6,468 nt of DNA, taken from positions 1 to 6,468 of the forward strand of contig JAUWLI010000178.1 in NCBI GenBank assembly GCA_030613765.1, read 5' to 3'. The notes beneath the pieces were generated by a model. It did no database searches, was not told the DNA's origin, and was given only the letters and a program-made list of their open reading frames with translations. The translations under genes and the position numbers were made by a program. Each line of letters begins with the position of its first letter. Position 1 is the stretch's first letter. Origin of the DNA: Phycisphaerae bacterium (GTDB lineage Bacteria; Planctomycetota; Phycisphaerae; Sedimentisphaerales; SG8-4). This document shows, piece by piece, positions 1 to 6,468 of this stretch.

Positions 1-966
1 CTTCTGCGCAGTCAAGCCCTGAACTCATTCCAGGCACTGCTGAAAGGCATTTCGCGTGACCCCGCAATGCTAATATCGCTCGGGGCTGAGGCCAATCGCA
101 AAGCGCGTCCCAACGAGAACTTCGCCCGGACGCTCATGGAAACTTTCACCCTGGGCCCCGGTAACTTCACTAAAAAGGATGTTCAGGAAGCTGCCAGGTC
201 CTTTACCGGCTGGTTTGTGATGATGAGCCGGCTTCGTTATATACCTCGCGAACACGATGGCAATATTAAGCAGATACTCGGCCAAAAAGGTAACTTCACA
301 GGCGACGATGTCATTCGGATAGTGCTTGAGCAGCACGATACTGCGAAGACGCTGATCCAAAAGCTGTACCGCTGGCTGATTTGCGAGACCGAAGAACCCG
401 ACGCGAAACTTATTGCCCCGCTGGCTAAATCATTCGCAAAAGACTACAATATACTAAAACTCGCCGAGAAGATGCTCCGGTCCAACCTGTTCTTCTCCCC
501 GGTGGCATATCGCCGGCGGATTAAATCTCCGGTTGAGTTCGCCATGAGCATCGTAAAAGGGCTGGAAGGAGTAGTCTCTACAACACAGCTTGCCAAGGAC
601 CTGGCCGACCTCGGTCAGAATCTATACTATCCGCCCACGGTGAAAGGCTGGACCGGCGGACGGCACTGGATAAATAGCGCTACAATGGTAGGACGCCATA
701 ATCTTGCCCTGGCATTACTGCAAGGCTCGGGACCCTATGGCGACAAACTCAATCCGTGGACCGTTGCCAAGAAGCATGGGTGTTCGACACCCCAATCCTC
801 TGCCCGTTTTCTGCTTGACCTGTTCCTGCAAGGCGACCTGGAATCCAATGTTCGTGACGCCCTGCCGAAAATAGCAAGAGCGTCTGCCGGCGGTGGTGAT
901 TCAGCAGAACCAGTACGTCATTTTGCACATGCGATAGTCACATTACCTGAATTTCAATTGGCTTAG
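1..966 (+). CDS. DUF1800 family protein, 5'-truncated (C-terminal 321 residues)
   Basis: The reading frame is open from the first base of the window and ends at a TAG stop at 964-966, so the true start lies upstream; the internal ATG at 67 is not a convincing start because family-like sequence precedes it. DUF1800 proteins are usually about 450-600 residues, so roughly a third or more is missing. Family hallmarks visible are the NENFARTLMETFTLG block followed by FTKKDVQEAARSFTGW (about residues 38-71 of the fragment), a C-terminal block LYYPPTVKGWTGGRHWIN, and the terminal LPEFQLA. The function of the family is not established. The proteins are usually exported and almost always encoded next to a DUF1501 gene, as here, where the next start follows after 17 nt. 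Family assignment is confident; any biochemical role would be a guess. Confidence 0.9.
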   Translation, partial: LLRSQALNSFQALLKGISRDPAMLISLGAEANRKARPNENFARTLMETFTLGPGNFTKKDVQEAARSFTGWFVMMSRLRYIPREHDGNIKQILGQKGNFTGDDVIRIVLEQHDTAKTLIQKLYRWLICETEEPDAKLIAPLAKSFAKDYNILKLAEKMLRSNLFFSPVAYRRRIKSPVEFAMSIVKGLEGVVSTTQLAKDLADLGQNLYYPPTVKGWTGGRHWINSATMVGRHNLALALLQGSGPYGDKLNPWTVAKKHGCSTPQSSARFLLDLFLQGDLESNVRDALPKIARASAGGGDSAEPVRHFAHAIVTLPEFQLA

Positions 967-970
967 ATTT

Positions 971-975
971 GGGAG
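971..975 (+). promoter_or_regulatory. Ribosome binding site deciding the DUF1501 start
   Basis: GGGAG lies 8 nt before the ATG at 984. A TTG at 969 is in the same frame but overlaps this site and has no Shine-Dalgarno of its own, so ATG 984 is preferred. It also places the twin-arginine motif at residues 5-6, as expected for a Tat signal. Confidence 0.7.
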
Positions 976-983
976 AAAACACT

Positions 984-2240
984 ATGTCCCATACAAGACG
1001 CGATTTTTTGAAGGCCACTTTGGGGGCCTCGACGTTGCTGTCGTTCGCCTCGGCCGCACCGAACCTCCTGGCTCGTTCAGTAATGGCCGCCTCGTCTCGG
1101 CGCAAAGAACGCGACACAGTACTCGTGGTCGTCCAGCTCACCGGCGGGAACGACGGTCTAAATACCGTAGTCCCATACGACGACGATGAGTACGGCCGAA
1201 ACCGCTCTACCCTGCGTCTACCGACCAAAGAGTTGCACAAAATCGGCTCGTCTATGGGCTTCCATCCACGGATGGGAGCATTTGCGCGGTTGTACAAGGA
1301 TGGTTTCCTAAGTATAGTCCAGGGCGTAGGCAACCCGAATCCAGACCGCTCTCATGAGGGTGCGATGCGGATATGGCATACCGCCGACCCCGTCCGGCTA
1401 AATCGTCAAACCGGTTGGCTGGGCCGTGCTGCCGACAGCGTCTGGAATCCGAACAAAACAAATACACCTGCTGTATTTGTCGGGCCGTTCGCTCAGCCGT
1501 TTGCCTTGAACGCCGAGAACGTAGTGGTTCCTTCCATCCGCTCACTTGGCGACCTCACGACCGGCCAAATGCCAGGCTATCCCAAGGGCCATTCTCAAGG
1601 CAAACGCACATCTGAGCTTCCCCGTGCAGATAAAGGAAATCCACTGTTGAGTTTCTTGCAGCACTGCACACTGAACACCTATGCTAACAGTCGGCGAATC
1701 GAAGCAGTAACCAAAGCCTCAGCCAACACGACCGAATATCCGTCCTTCCAGCTTGCTGCCCGCTTCCGTACGGTTGCCCAACTTATCCGGGCCGACGTCG
1801 GTATCCGGATTTTCTTCGTGGAGTTCGGTGGTGGCGGAATCGGCGGCTTTGATAACCACGCCAATCAACTGGGCAATCATTGCGCCTTGCTGCACCAGTT
1901 GTCCGAATCGGTTGCGGCCTTTGTCCACGACCTAAAGCGTGACAAGCTGCTGGATCGGATCCTGCTTATGACGTTCTCGGAGTTCGGCCGAACAGTCAAG
2001 GAAAATGGCCGGCGCGGCACCGGGCACGGCGCCGCTGCCCCCGTGTTCTTAGCGGGAGGCAAGCTAAAAGGCGGCCTCATAGGCCCGCGCCCCAGCCTCA
2101 CTGACCTGGATAACGGGGCCCCGAAATTCCACACCGACTTCCGCCGGGTTTACGCCACGGTGTTGGACCGATGGCTTGGCTTTGAAAGCCGAACTGTACT
2201 CGACAAACAGTTCAAACCGCTCGATGTCCTCAATGCCTAA
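984..2240 (+). CDS. DUF1501 family protein with Tat signal
   Basis: A complete 418-residue protein, close to the usual family length. The N-terminus has a twin-arginine motif (TRRDFLK, residues 4-10) followed by a hydrophobic stretch, so Tat export of a folded protein is expected. Family motifs in order are QLTGGNDGLN (51-60), RSHEGAMRIW (122-131), GGFDNH (287-292), FSEFGRT (331-337) and GTGHGAAAP (345-353). DUF1501 proteins are distantly related to the alkaline phosphatase/sulfatase superfamily, and the conserved Asp, Glu and His residues in these motifs could hold a metal or act in hydrolysis, but no substrate is established. It starts 17 nt after the DUF1800 stop and is very likely co-transcribed and translationally linked with it. 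The pair is common in Planctomycetota, Bacteroidota and Proteobacteria. No frameshift or missing block was seen. Confidence 0.92.
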   Translation: MSHTRRDFLKATLGASTLLSFASAAPNLLARSVMAASSRRKERDTVLVVVQLTGGNDGLNTVVPYDDDEYGRNRSTLRLPTKELHKIGSSMGFHPRMGAFARLYKDGFLSIVQGVGNPNPDRSHEGAMRIWHTADPVRLNRQTGWLGRAADSVWNPNKTNTPAVFVGPFAQPFALNAENVVVPSIRSLGDLTTGQMPGYPKGHSQGKRTSELPRADKGNPLLSFLQHCTLNTYANSRRIEAVTKASANTTEYPSFQLAARFRTVAQLIRADVGIRIFFVEFGGGGIGGFDNHANQLGNHCALLHQLSESVAAFVHDLKRDKLLDRILLMTFSEFGRTVKENGRRGTGHGAAAPVFLAGGKLKGGLIGPRPSLTDLDNGAPKFHTDFRRVYATVLDRWLGFESRTVLDKQFKPLDVLNA

Positions 2241-2440
2241 CTTGTACGATTCGTTGTCTTAGTTCAGGCAGACGCAGTATAGAGCAGTTTCGGCCGTAAT
2301 CAAGATGACGGGCAGCTAACCATCCAATAGTCTCTTGGTGTGCTTGTGGCTTCCTGCCGGGCGGTTGCCTTACCAAAATATACTGATGTATGGTTGCTTT
2401 CTTGACGCCGACTGTCAGGGCTTGTCATATCAATAATGCT
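2241..2440. other. Intergenic gap between convergent genes, no clear terminator
   Basis: This 200-nt gap separates the 3' ends of the DUF1501 gene and the minus-strand GH130 gene. No convincing open frame or structured RNA was seen. Two weak inverted repeats are present. One has arms 2401-2406 and 2414-2419 (one G-U pair); the other is a short ATAC/GTAT stem (2379-2382 and 2387-2390) inside ACC/GGT. Neither has a following T-run in either direction, so no intrinsic terminator is called. Confidence 0.5.
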
Positions 2441-3358
2441 TTAAGTTGTAAGAGTTGCCATAATTTCGTCAAGTTTGGCTGTTGCCACACACGTGTACGT
2501 GTCGGCAGCTCCATAGTACATCCACAGCTCACTTCCTCGAACTAAAAGGCCAGTTGGAAACACAACGTTCGGTGTCAAGCCAGACAGTTCATACGGCGCT
2601 TCAGCTTGAAATATCCAGTTTCGCGAGCGAGCAACAACTTTGTGAGGCCTGTCTTTCTCCAACAGAGCTACTCCGGCTCGATAAACAAGTTGACCACCAT
2701 AAGCTTTAACACCGTGGTATATCAGGAGCCAGCCGTGCTCCGTGAGAATTGGAGGCGGCCCCGCACCTACCTTGGCACCATCCCACGCAGCGCCACCAAG
2801 CTCAGGCAGCACACAGTGTGGTTCACCCCAGTGCACCAAATCGGGAGAATAAGCCGACCAGATGTGCTCCATACCACCGGCATCCGGACGGTGGAGTGCC
2901 GCCCATCGGTCACCAAATTTTTGCGGAAACAGTACCGCGTCTTTATTGTTTGGAGAAAACAGCAGCCCGACTCGTTCGGCATGGACAAAATCTTCGGTAT
3001 ATGCCAATGCCACAGCAGCTCCGTTGGGCGAGTAGGCGGTGTAGGTAATATACCAGCGTTTCTCCGCTGCTAAATACGTGATGCGTGGGTCTTCACAACC
3101 CCACTGTTCATACCGCCAGTCTTGCTCACCGTAGCGAAGTATCGGTTCTGATTCAAATCTCCAATCTGTTACCCCGTTCCTGCTACGTGCAACATAGATA
3201 TTCGAGTGCCCGGCATGGTCCTCAACGCGCAGTAGCAGCACAACCTCATCCCCCTGCTCGGAAGCACCGGGATTTAGTACAGCCGCCGCCGGAAAAGGGA
3301 GATCCAAAGGCGAAATGATAGGGTTATGCGATGACCGCTCGAAAATTCTTGTCTTCAT
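2441..3358 (-). CDS. GH130 family beta-mannoside phosphorylase/hydrolase
   Basis: A 305-residue protein, normal for the shorter GH130 members, which are five-bladed beta-propeller enzymes that phosphorolyse or hydrolyse beta-mannosides. Matching blocks are LNPGASEQGDEVVLLLRVED (28-47), GCEDPRITYL (87-96; D90 is the expected proton-donor Asp), NKDAVLFPQK (138-147), WAALHRP (152-158), KVGAGPPPI (196-204), LLIYHGVKAY (211-220) and a C-terminal LWMYYGAADT (278-287). No signal peptide is present, so it should act in the cytoplasm on imported sugars. The ATG at 3358 is chosen because GAGAG precedes it at suitable spacing; a TTG 36 nt upstream (3394) would add a 12-residue non-family extension. The substrate and the choice between phosphorolysis and hydrolysis cannot be settled by eye. 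It is divergent from GH127, with which it shares a 256-nt control region. Confidence 0.88.
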   Translation of the reverse strand: MKTRIFERSSHNPIISPLDLPFPAAAVLNPGASEQGDEVVLLLRVEDHAGHSNIYVARSRNGVTDWRFESEPILRYGEQDWRYEQWGCEDPRITYLAAEKRWYITYTAYSPNGAAVALAYTEDFVHAERVGLLFSPNNKDAVLFPQKFGDRWAALHRPDAGGMEHIWSAYSPDLVHWGEPHCVLPELGGAAWDGAKVGAGPPPILTEHGWLLIYHGVKAYGGQLVYRAGVALLEKDRPHKVVARSRNWIFQAEAPYELSGLTPNVVFPTGLLVRGSELWMYYGAADTYTCVATAKLDEIMATLTT

Positions 3359-3387
3359 AAATGTTCTCTCAAGTATTGACGAATACC

Positions 3388-3443
3388 GTTTCAACTATCG
3401 TTGTCTGAAAACATATCAATTATACCACCAATTTCAACTATTG
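3388..3443 (-). repeat. 13-bp direct repeat pair flanking the GH130 promoter
   Basis: On the minus strand CAATAGTTGAAAT (3443-3431) and CGATAGTTGAAAC (3400-3388) agree at 11 of 13 positions, including 10 consecutive bases (ATAGTTGAAA). The copies are 43 bp apart start to start, about four helical turns. One lies in the -35/-10 spacer of the proposed GH130 promoter and the other just downstream of the expected start of transcription. This placement fits an operator pair for a repressor, but the binding protein is unknown. Confidence 0.45.
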
Positions 3444-3447
3444 GCCA
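3419..3447 (-). promoter_or_regulatory. Extended -10 sigma70-type promoter for GH130
   Basis: Read on the minus strand, a perfect TATAAT (3424-3419) is preceded by TGG, giving an extended -10 element. TGGCCA (3447-3442) sits exactly 17 bp upstream and matches the -35 consensus at 4 of 6 positions. Transcription would start near 3412, leaving a leader of about 54 nt before the ATG at 3358. Confidence 0.6.
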
Positions 3448-3512
3448 TATCGAGTTAAAATGATAATCGTCATAAGAGAGTTACATTCCGTAGTAATCAC
3501 TTTGTAGCGCGG

Positions 3513-3542
3513 TTCGGCCGCCCTGAGCGGCTCACCGCCGAA
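3513..3542. repeat. GC-rich nested inverted repeat in the divergent region
   Basis: TTCGGC (3513-3518) pairs with GCCGAA (3537-3542), and an alternative inner stem GCCGC (3517-3521) pairs with GCGGC (3527-3531) around a CCTGA loop. The two stems overlap and are mutually exclusive. No T-run follows in either direction. The block is GC-rich within an AT-rich intergenic region and could be a repetitive palindromic element or a regulator site. Confidence 0.35.
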
Positions 3543-3545
3543 GGG

Positions 3546-3574
3546 TTGTAATACTGAGGACCTTGTGATACAAT
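3546..3574 (+). promoter_or_regulatory. Sigma70-type promoter for GH127
   Basis: TTGTAA (3546-3551) and TACAAT (3569-3574) match the -35 and -10 consensus at 4 and 5 of 6 positions with a 17-bp spacer. Transcription would start near 3581, giving an A-rich leader of about 34 nt that ends in the strong Shine-Dalgarno of GH127. Confidence 0.55.
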
Positions 3575-3602
3575 AGAAAAAGTAAATAAAAAACCTATAT
3601 TC

Positions 3603-3608
3603 AGGAGG
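3603..3608 (+). promoter_or_regulatory. Strong ribosome binding site supporting a GTG start
   Basis: AGGAGG lies 6 nt upstream of GTG 3615. The next in-frame ATG (3624) would be 15 nt away, too far, so the GTG is preferred. Confidence 0.8.
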
Positions 3609-3614
3609 CAAATC

Positions 3615-5960
3615 GTGAAGTTTATGAAACTCTTATTAGGATTACTGACTGTTGTGGTTTGCCCGCTTATGTTAGTCCAACAGGCACAAGCTGATGCACT
3701 GGCCGACAGCAACTCCATGGTGCAGGCCGTAATTCCGCTGAAGGCCCGAGCTTTTCGGCTCCAGGACGTGCGTCTGCTCGAAGGCCCGTTCAAGCACGCA
3801 ATGGAACTGGACCAACGATACTTACTATCGCTTGATGTCGATAGGCTGCTGCACACCTTCCGGCTTAATGCCGGGCTGCCTTCATCTGCCAAACCACTTG
3901 GTGGCTGGGAAGAACCGAAAGGCGAACTGCGAGGGCATTCTATCGGGCATTACATGACCGCATGCGCGATGATGTACGTCAGCACCGGCGAAGAGCGGCT
4001 CAAGGCCAAAGGTAACGCCGTTGTGTCGGGATTGGCCAGGTGCCAGGCGAAAATCGGCAGCGGTTACTTGAGCGCCTACCCCGAAGAATTCTTTGATCGG
4101 GTCGAGGCGAGAAAGCGTGTGTGGGCACCCTACTACACGCTGCATAAGATTTACGCCGGTTTGCTTGGTATGTATGTATATTGCGACAATCAGCAGGCAC
4201 TTGAAGTGTGTAAGAAATTTGCAGATTGGCTCATTGCTCGCAATGAGCCTCTGTCCGAGGAGCGGATGCAGAAAATGCTCGACACCGAACATGGCGGTAT
4301 GAACGAAGTGCTGGCCAACCTTTACGCCCTCACCGGTGAACAGAAGTACCTGAAAATTGCACAACGCTTCAATCACATGGCCGTCATCGGCCCGGCTTCC
4401 AAACGTGAAGACAAACTCACCGGCCTTCACGCAAATACACAAGTTCCAAAATTTATCGGCACGGCCCGTCAATATGAGCTTACCGGCAAGGAGTGGCTGA
4501 AGACCGCTTCGACTTTCTTCTGGGACACAGTAGTCAACGAACGCTCCTATGTCATTGGCGGGCACAGTGACGGCGAGCGTTTCTCGCCAAAGGAAAAACT
4601 CTCCGAAGCGTTCGGCCCCAGTACCACCGAGACGTGTAACACGTACAACATGCTTAAGCTCACTCGCCACCTGTTCTGCTGGGAGCCGCGTGCCGAATAC
4701 GCCGACTACTATGAGCGGGCACTTTACAACCATATCCTCGCCTCGCAGAATCCCCAAACAGGAATGATGTGTTACTATGTTCCGCTGCGGTCAGGTTCGC
4801 AAAAAACATACAACAATCCGTTCAATTCATTTTGGTGCTGCACCGGTACGGGTATCGAGAACCATGCAAAGTACGGCGACAGCATCTACTTCCACGATGA
4901 CGAAAATCTGTGGGTCAACCTGTTTATTGCATCCGAATTAAATTGGAGGGCCAAAGGGTTGAGGATTTTCCAAGAGACAAAGTACCCCCGGCAGGCCCGT
5001 ACCAAACTTGTGTTCAGGTGCAAGCAGCCTGTCAGGCTGAATCTGAACATTCGCCATCCCTACTGGGCGGTATCAGGCTTCGAAATCAGGCTCAATGGCC
5101 GAAGGGTGCCTGATTCCTCCAGTCCCGGCAGTTATGCCGTTGTGTCACGCACCTGGAAAGGTGGCGACATGGTGACAATCAAAATGCCATTTAGCTTGCG
5201 TACTGAGGGCTTTCGTGATAACCCGAAACGAATTGCCTTCATGAACGGCCCGCTGGTTCTCTGTGCCGAGGTGGAGGCCGGCAGGAATTATCCCGCCATT
5301 GTGACCGACTCTGACCAGGTCCTCTCTGCCATAAAGCCTGTCACTGGCAAGCCATCCTGTTTCACCGGTTCGCAGGAAATCTTCCGTATCGCTGACAAGA
5401 CTCGCAGCAAAGACATAACACTGGAACCGTTCTACCGGATGCATGGCAACAGGCACTATATCGTTTACTTCGACGTCCTGACACCTGTGCAATGGCAGGC
5501 GAAGGAGAAAGAATACAAGGCTGAGCTTGCCCGCAAAAAGGAGCTTGAAATCCGGACGGTAGATGAAGTAGATCCCGGTGAAACGCAAAACGAGCGTAAC
5601 CACAATCTTCAGGACCGGAAGTCTTCATCAGGCGTTTTCTCAGGACGCAGGTGGAGGCATGCAACCGACGGAGGATGGTTCAGCTACGATGTGAAAGTGC
5701 TTCCCGACAAGCCAATGGAGCTTTTAGTCACCTACTGGGGCGGCGATGGCGGCAACCGTGTGTTCGACATCCTCGTGAACGGCACCAAACTCGCCACTCA
5801 GCGTCTCCGGAACAATCGTCCAGGCCAGTTCTATAATGAAGTATATCCGATTTCTGAGTTGCTCACCGATGGTAAGAATAAGGTTACTGTCAAATTCCAG
5901 GCGCATCCCGGCGCCTGGGCCGGCGGCGTCTTTGAGCTTCGTGCCATCAAAGTTAAGTAA
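3615..5960 (+). CDS. Secreted GH127 beta-L-arabinofuranosidase-type enzyme
   Basis: A complete 781-residue protein. Residues 1-26 form a Sec signal (KLLLGLLTVVV core) with likely cleavage after AQA. The catalytic (alpha/alpha)6-barrel of the former DUF1680 family covers roughly 45-430, with the early block GHSIGHYMTACAMMY (107-121). By analogy with the characterised Bifidobacterium GH127 enzyme HypBA1, E339 and C341 (TETC), C408 and C409 (FWCCTGTG) would bind zinc, C408 would be the nucleophile and E321 (GGHSDGERF) the acid/base. All are intact, so activity is likely. Beta-sandwich regions follow, then a charged segment (about 628-660) and a C-terminal domain (about 660-781, RRWRHATDGGWFSYDVKV) resembling the DUF6805 module common in this family. 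It would release beta-L-arabinofuranose outside the cytoplasm; exact linkage is unproven and other specificities exist in related families. It is divergent from GH130 and is followed by a Tat-signal gene. Confidence 0.92.
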   Translation: MKFMKLLLGLLTVVVCPLMLVQQAQADALADSNSMVQAVIPLKARAFRLQDVRLLEGPFKHAMELDQRYLLSLDVDRLLHTFRLNAGLPSSAKPLGGWEEPKGELRGHSIGHYMTACAMMYVSTGEERLKAKGNAVVSGLARCQAKIGSGYLSAYPEEFFDRVEARKRVWAPYYTLHKIYAGLLGMYVYCDNQQALEVCKKFADWLIARNEPLSEERMQKMLDTEHGGMNEVLANLYALTGEQKYLKIAQRFNHMAVIGPASKREDKLTGLHANTQVPKFIGTARQYELTGKEWLKTASTFFWDTVVNERSYVIGGHSDGERFSPKEKLSEAFGPSTTETCNTYNMLKLTRHLFCWEPRAEYADYYERALYNHILASQNPQTGMMCYYVPLRSGSQKTYNNPFNSFWCCTGTGIENHAKYGDSIYFHDDENLWVNLFIASELNWRAKGLRIFQETKYPRQARTKLVFRCKQPVRLNLNIRHPYWAVSGFEIRLNGRRVPDSSSPGSYAVVSRTWKGGDMVTIKMPFSLRTEGFRDNPKRIAFMNGPLVLCAEVEAGRNYPAIVTDSDQVLSAIKPVTGKPSCFTGSQEIFRIADKTRSKDITLEPFYRMHGNRHYIVYFDVLTPVQWQAKEKEYKAELARKKELEIRTVDEVDPGETQNERNHNLQDRKSSSGVFSGRRWRHATDGGWFSYDVKVLPDKPMELLVTYWGGDGGNRVFDILVNGTKLATQRLRNNRPGQFYNEVYPISELLTDGKNKVTVKFQAHPGAWAGGVFELRAIKVK

Positions 5961-5984
5961 TATGATGAGAGAAGAGTGCCTCAG

Positions 5985-5999
5985 TCCGCCATTGGCGGA
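5985..5999 (+). repeat. Perfect short hairpin between GH127 and the next gene
   Basis: TCCGCC-ATT-GGCGGA forms a 6-bp GC-rich stem with a 3-nt loop, 24 nt after the GH127 stop and 25 nt before the next start. No T-run follows, so it is not a classical intrinsic terminator. It could stabilise the GH127 message or damp readthrough into the next gene. Confidence 0.45.
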
Positions 6000-6024
6000 A
6001 GAAGACTTATCTGGAAGATGTTTT

Positions 6025-6468
6025 ATGAAACTTACAAAAGGCACAAACCGTAGAGAATTACTCAAAACTATAGGGAGCCTGCCTGTTATTGGCTCGCTCT
6101 TATCTCAATCTGAAAAGGCAAAGTCGCAGGACAAAGTCGCTGCCGTAACCGGCCCAACTTTCATTACAAGGTCCGACAAACTGGAATATGCAAGCCTCAA
6201 AAACCTGGATTTGAACGATCCGAAAATAGTCGCCAGGCAAAAGAAGATGCCCATTGGGAAAATCGGCAATCTTACTCTCGGCCGTATTATCAGCGGCAGC
6301 AATCTAATCAGCATGAATATGCACGCCAGGGACCTGGATTATGTGCGGGCCCTCGCGGCCAATTACAATACCGAAGAAAGAATCTTCATGACACTGAAGC
6401 TATGCGAGGAATACGGAATCAATTCCATCGTTCTAAAAAATCACAACTTTAAGCAATTCAGATTATCT
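6025..6468 (+). CDS. Tat-signal protein, aldo/keto-reductase-like, 3'-truncated
   Basis: The first 148 residues are present and the frame runs off the window end. ATG 6025 is chosen because GGAAG (6013-6017) lies 7 nt upstream and a twin-arginine motif falls at residues 8-14 (NRRELLK) followed by TIGSLPVIGSLL. An in-frame ATG at 5962, immediately after the GH127 stop, would add 21 polar residues before the motif and is less likely. After a linker, MPIGKIGNLTLGRIISGSNL (75-94) resembles the opening beta-hairpin and first strand of aldo/keto reductases, and ERIFMTLKLCEEYGINSIVL resembles the following helix and strand. The usual Asp-Thr-Ala after that strand is not seen here (LKNHNF instead), so classical catalysis is doubtful. 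Similar Tat-signal proteins are familiar from planctomycetes and Verrucomicrobia. It probably shares a transcript with GH127 (64-nt gap). Confidence 0.65.
   Translation, partial: MKLTKGTNRRELLKTIGSLPVIGSLLSQSEKAKSQDKVAAVTGPTFITRSDKLEYASLKNLDLNDPKIVARQKKMPIGKIGNLTLGRIISGSNLISMNMHARDLDYVRALAANYNTEERIFMTLKLCEEYGINSIVLKNHNFKQFRLS

Noticed and set aside
67..69. ATG as the start of the DUF1800 gene
   Set aside because: The frame is open to the window edge and the preceding residues continue plausible family sequence, with no Shine-Dalgarno upstream; the gene is truncated by the window.
2401..2419. Possible terminator hairpin between the convergent genes
   Set aside because: The stem has a G-U pair, a 7-nt loop and no T-run on either side, so it does not meet the pattern of an intrinsic terminator.
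2606..3073. A 155-codon plus-strand open frame antisense to GH130
   Set aside because: The minus strand carries clear GH130 blocks over the whole stretch; the plus-strand translation is low-similarity and compositionally odd, so it is a shadow.
3882..4757. A 291-codon open frame on the minus strand inside GH127
   Set aside because: It lies wholly antisense to a strand that encodes the conserved zinc and catalytic residues of GH127, its translation shows no recognisable domain, and no ribosome binding site was evident.
5145..5603. A 152-codon minus-strand frame inside the 3' half of GH127
   Set aside because: It is antisense to well-conserved beta-sandwich sequence of GH127 and has no domain or start signal.
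5962..5964. ATG immediately after the GH127 stop as start of the Tat-signal protein
   Set aside because: It has no good ribosome binding site at correct spacing and would bury the twin-arginine motif behind 21 polar residues; ATG 6025 has both a site and a normal signal position.

Overview
The window looks like a chromosomal segment from a carbohydrate-degrading bacterium, most plausibly of the PVC group (a planctomycete, perhaps Phycisphaerae-like). This rests on three observations: a DUF1800-DUF1501 gene pair, two proteins with twin-arginine (Tat) signals, and a secreted GH127 enzyme next to a GH130 enzyme. The taxonomic call is inference from protein families, not from any marker gene. GC content looks moderate. 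No tRNA, rRNA, insertion sequence or CRISPR array was seen.

Layout. Positions 1-966 (+) hold the C-terminal part of a DUF1800 protein whose start lies outside the window. It is followed 17 nt later by a complete Tat-signal DUF1501 protein (984-2240, +); the two form an operon-like pair of poorly understood function. A 200-nt gap (2241-2440) with no clear terminator separates this pair from a convergent gene on the minus strand, a cytoplasmic GH130 beta-mannoside phosphorylase or hydrolase (2441-3358, -). A 256-nt intergenic region (3359-3614) then serves two divergent genes. It carries an extended -10 promoter facing GH130, flanked by a 13-bp near-perfect direct repeat, and a sigma70-like promoter facing GH127. 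GH127 (3615-5960, +) is a 781-residue secreted beta-L-arabinofuranosidase-type enzyme with all recognisable zinc-site and catalytic residues intact. After a short hairpin-bearing gap comes the start of a Tat-signal protein resembling the aldo/keto-reductase superfamily (6025-6468, +), cut off by the window end.

How the parts fit. GH127 is exported by Sec and would trim beta-L-arabinofuranosyl groups from plant or algal glycans or glycoproteins outside the cytoplasm. GH130 has no signal and would act on imported beta-mannosides inside. The divergent arrangement suggests joint control by one regulator, not present in the window. The DUF1800/DUF1501 pair is probably a separate unit. No radically new system is evident; the best leads are the shared control region and the Tat-exported, catalytically atypical aldo/keto-reductase-like protein.
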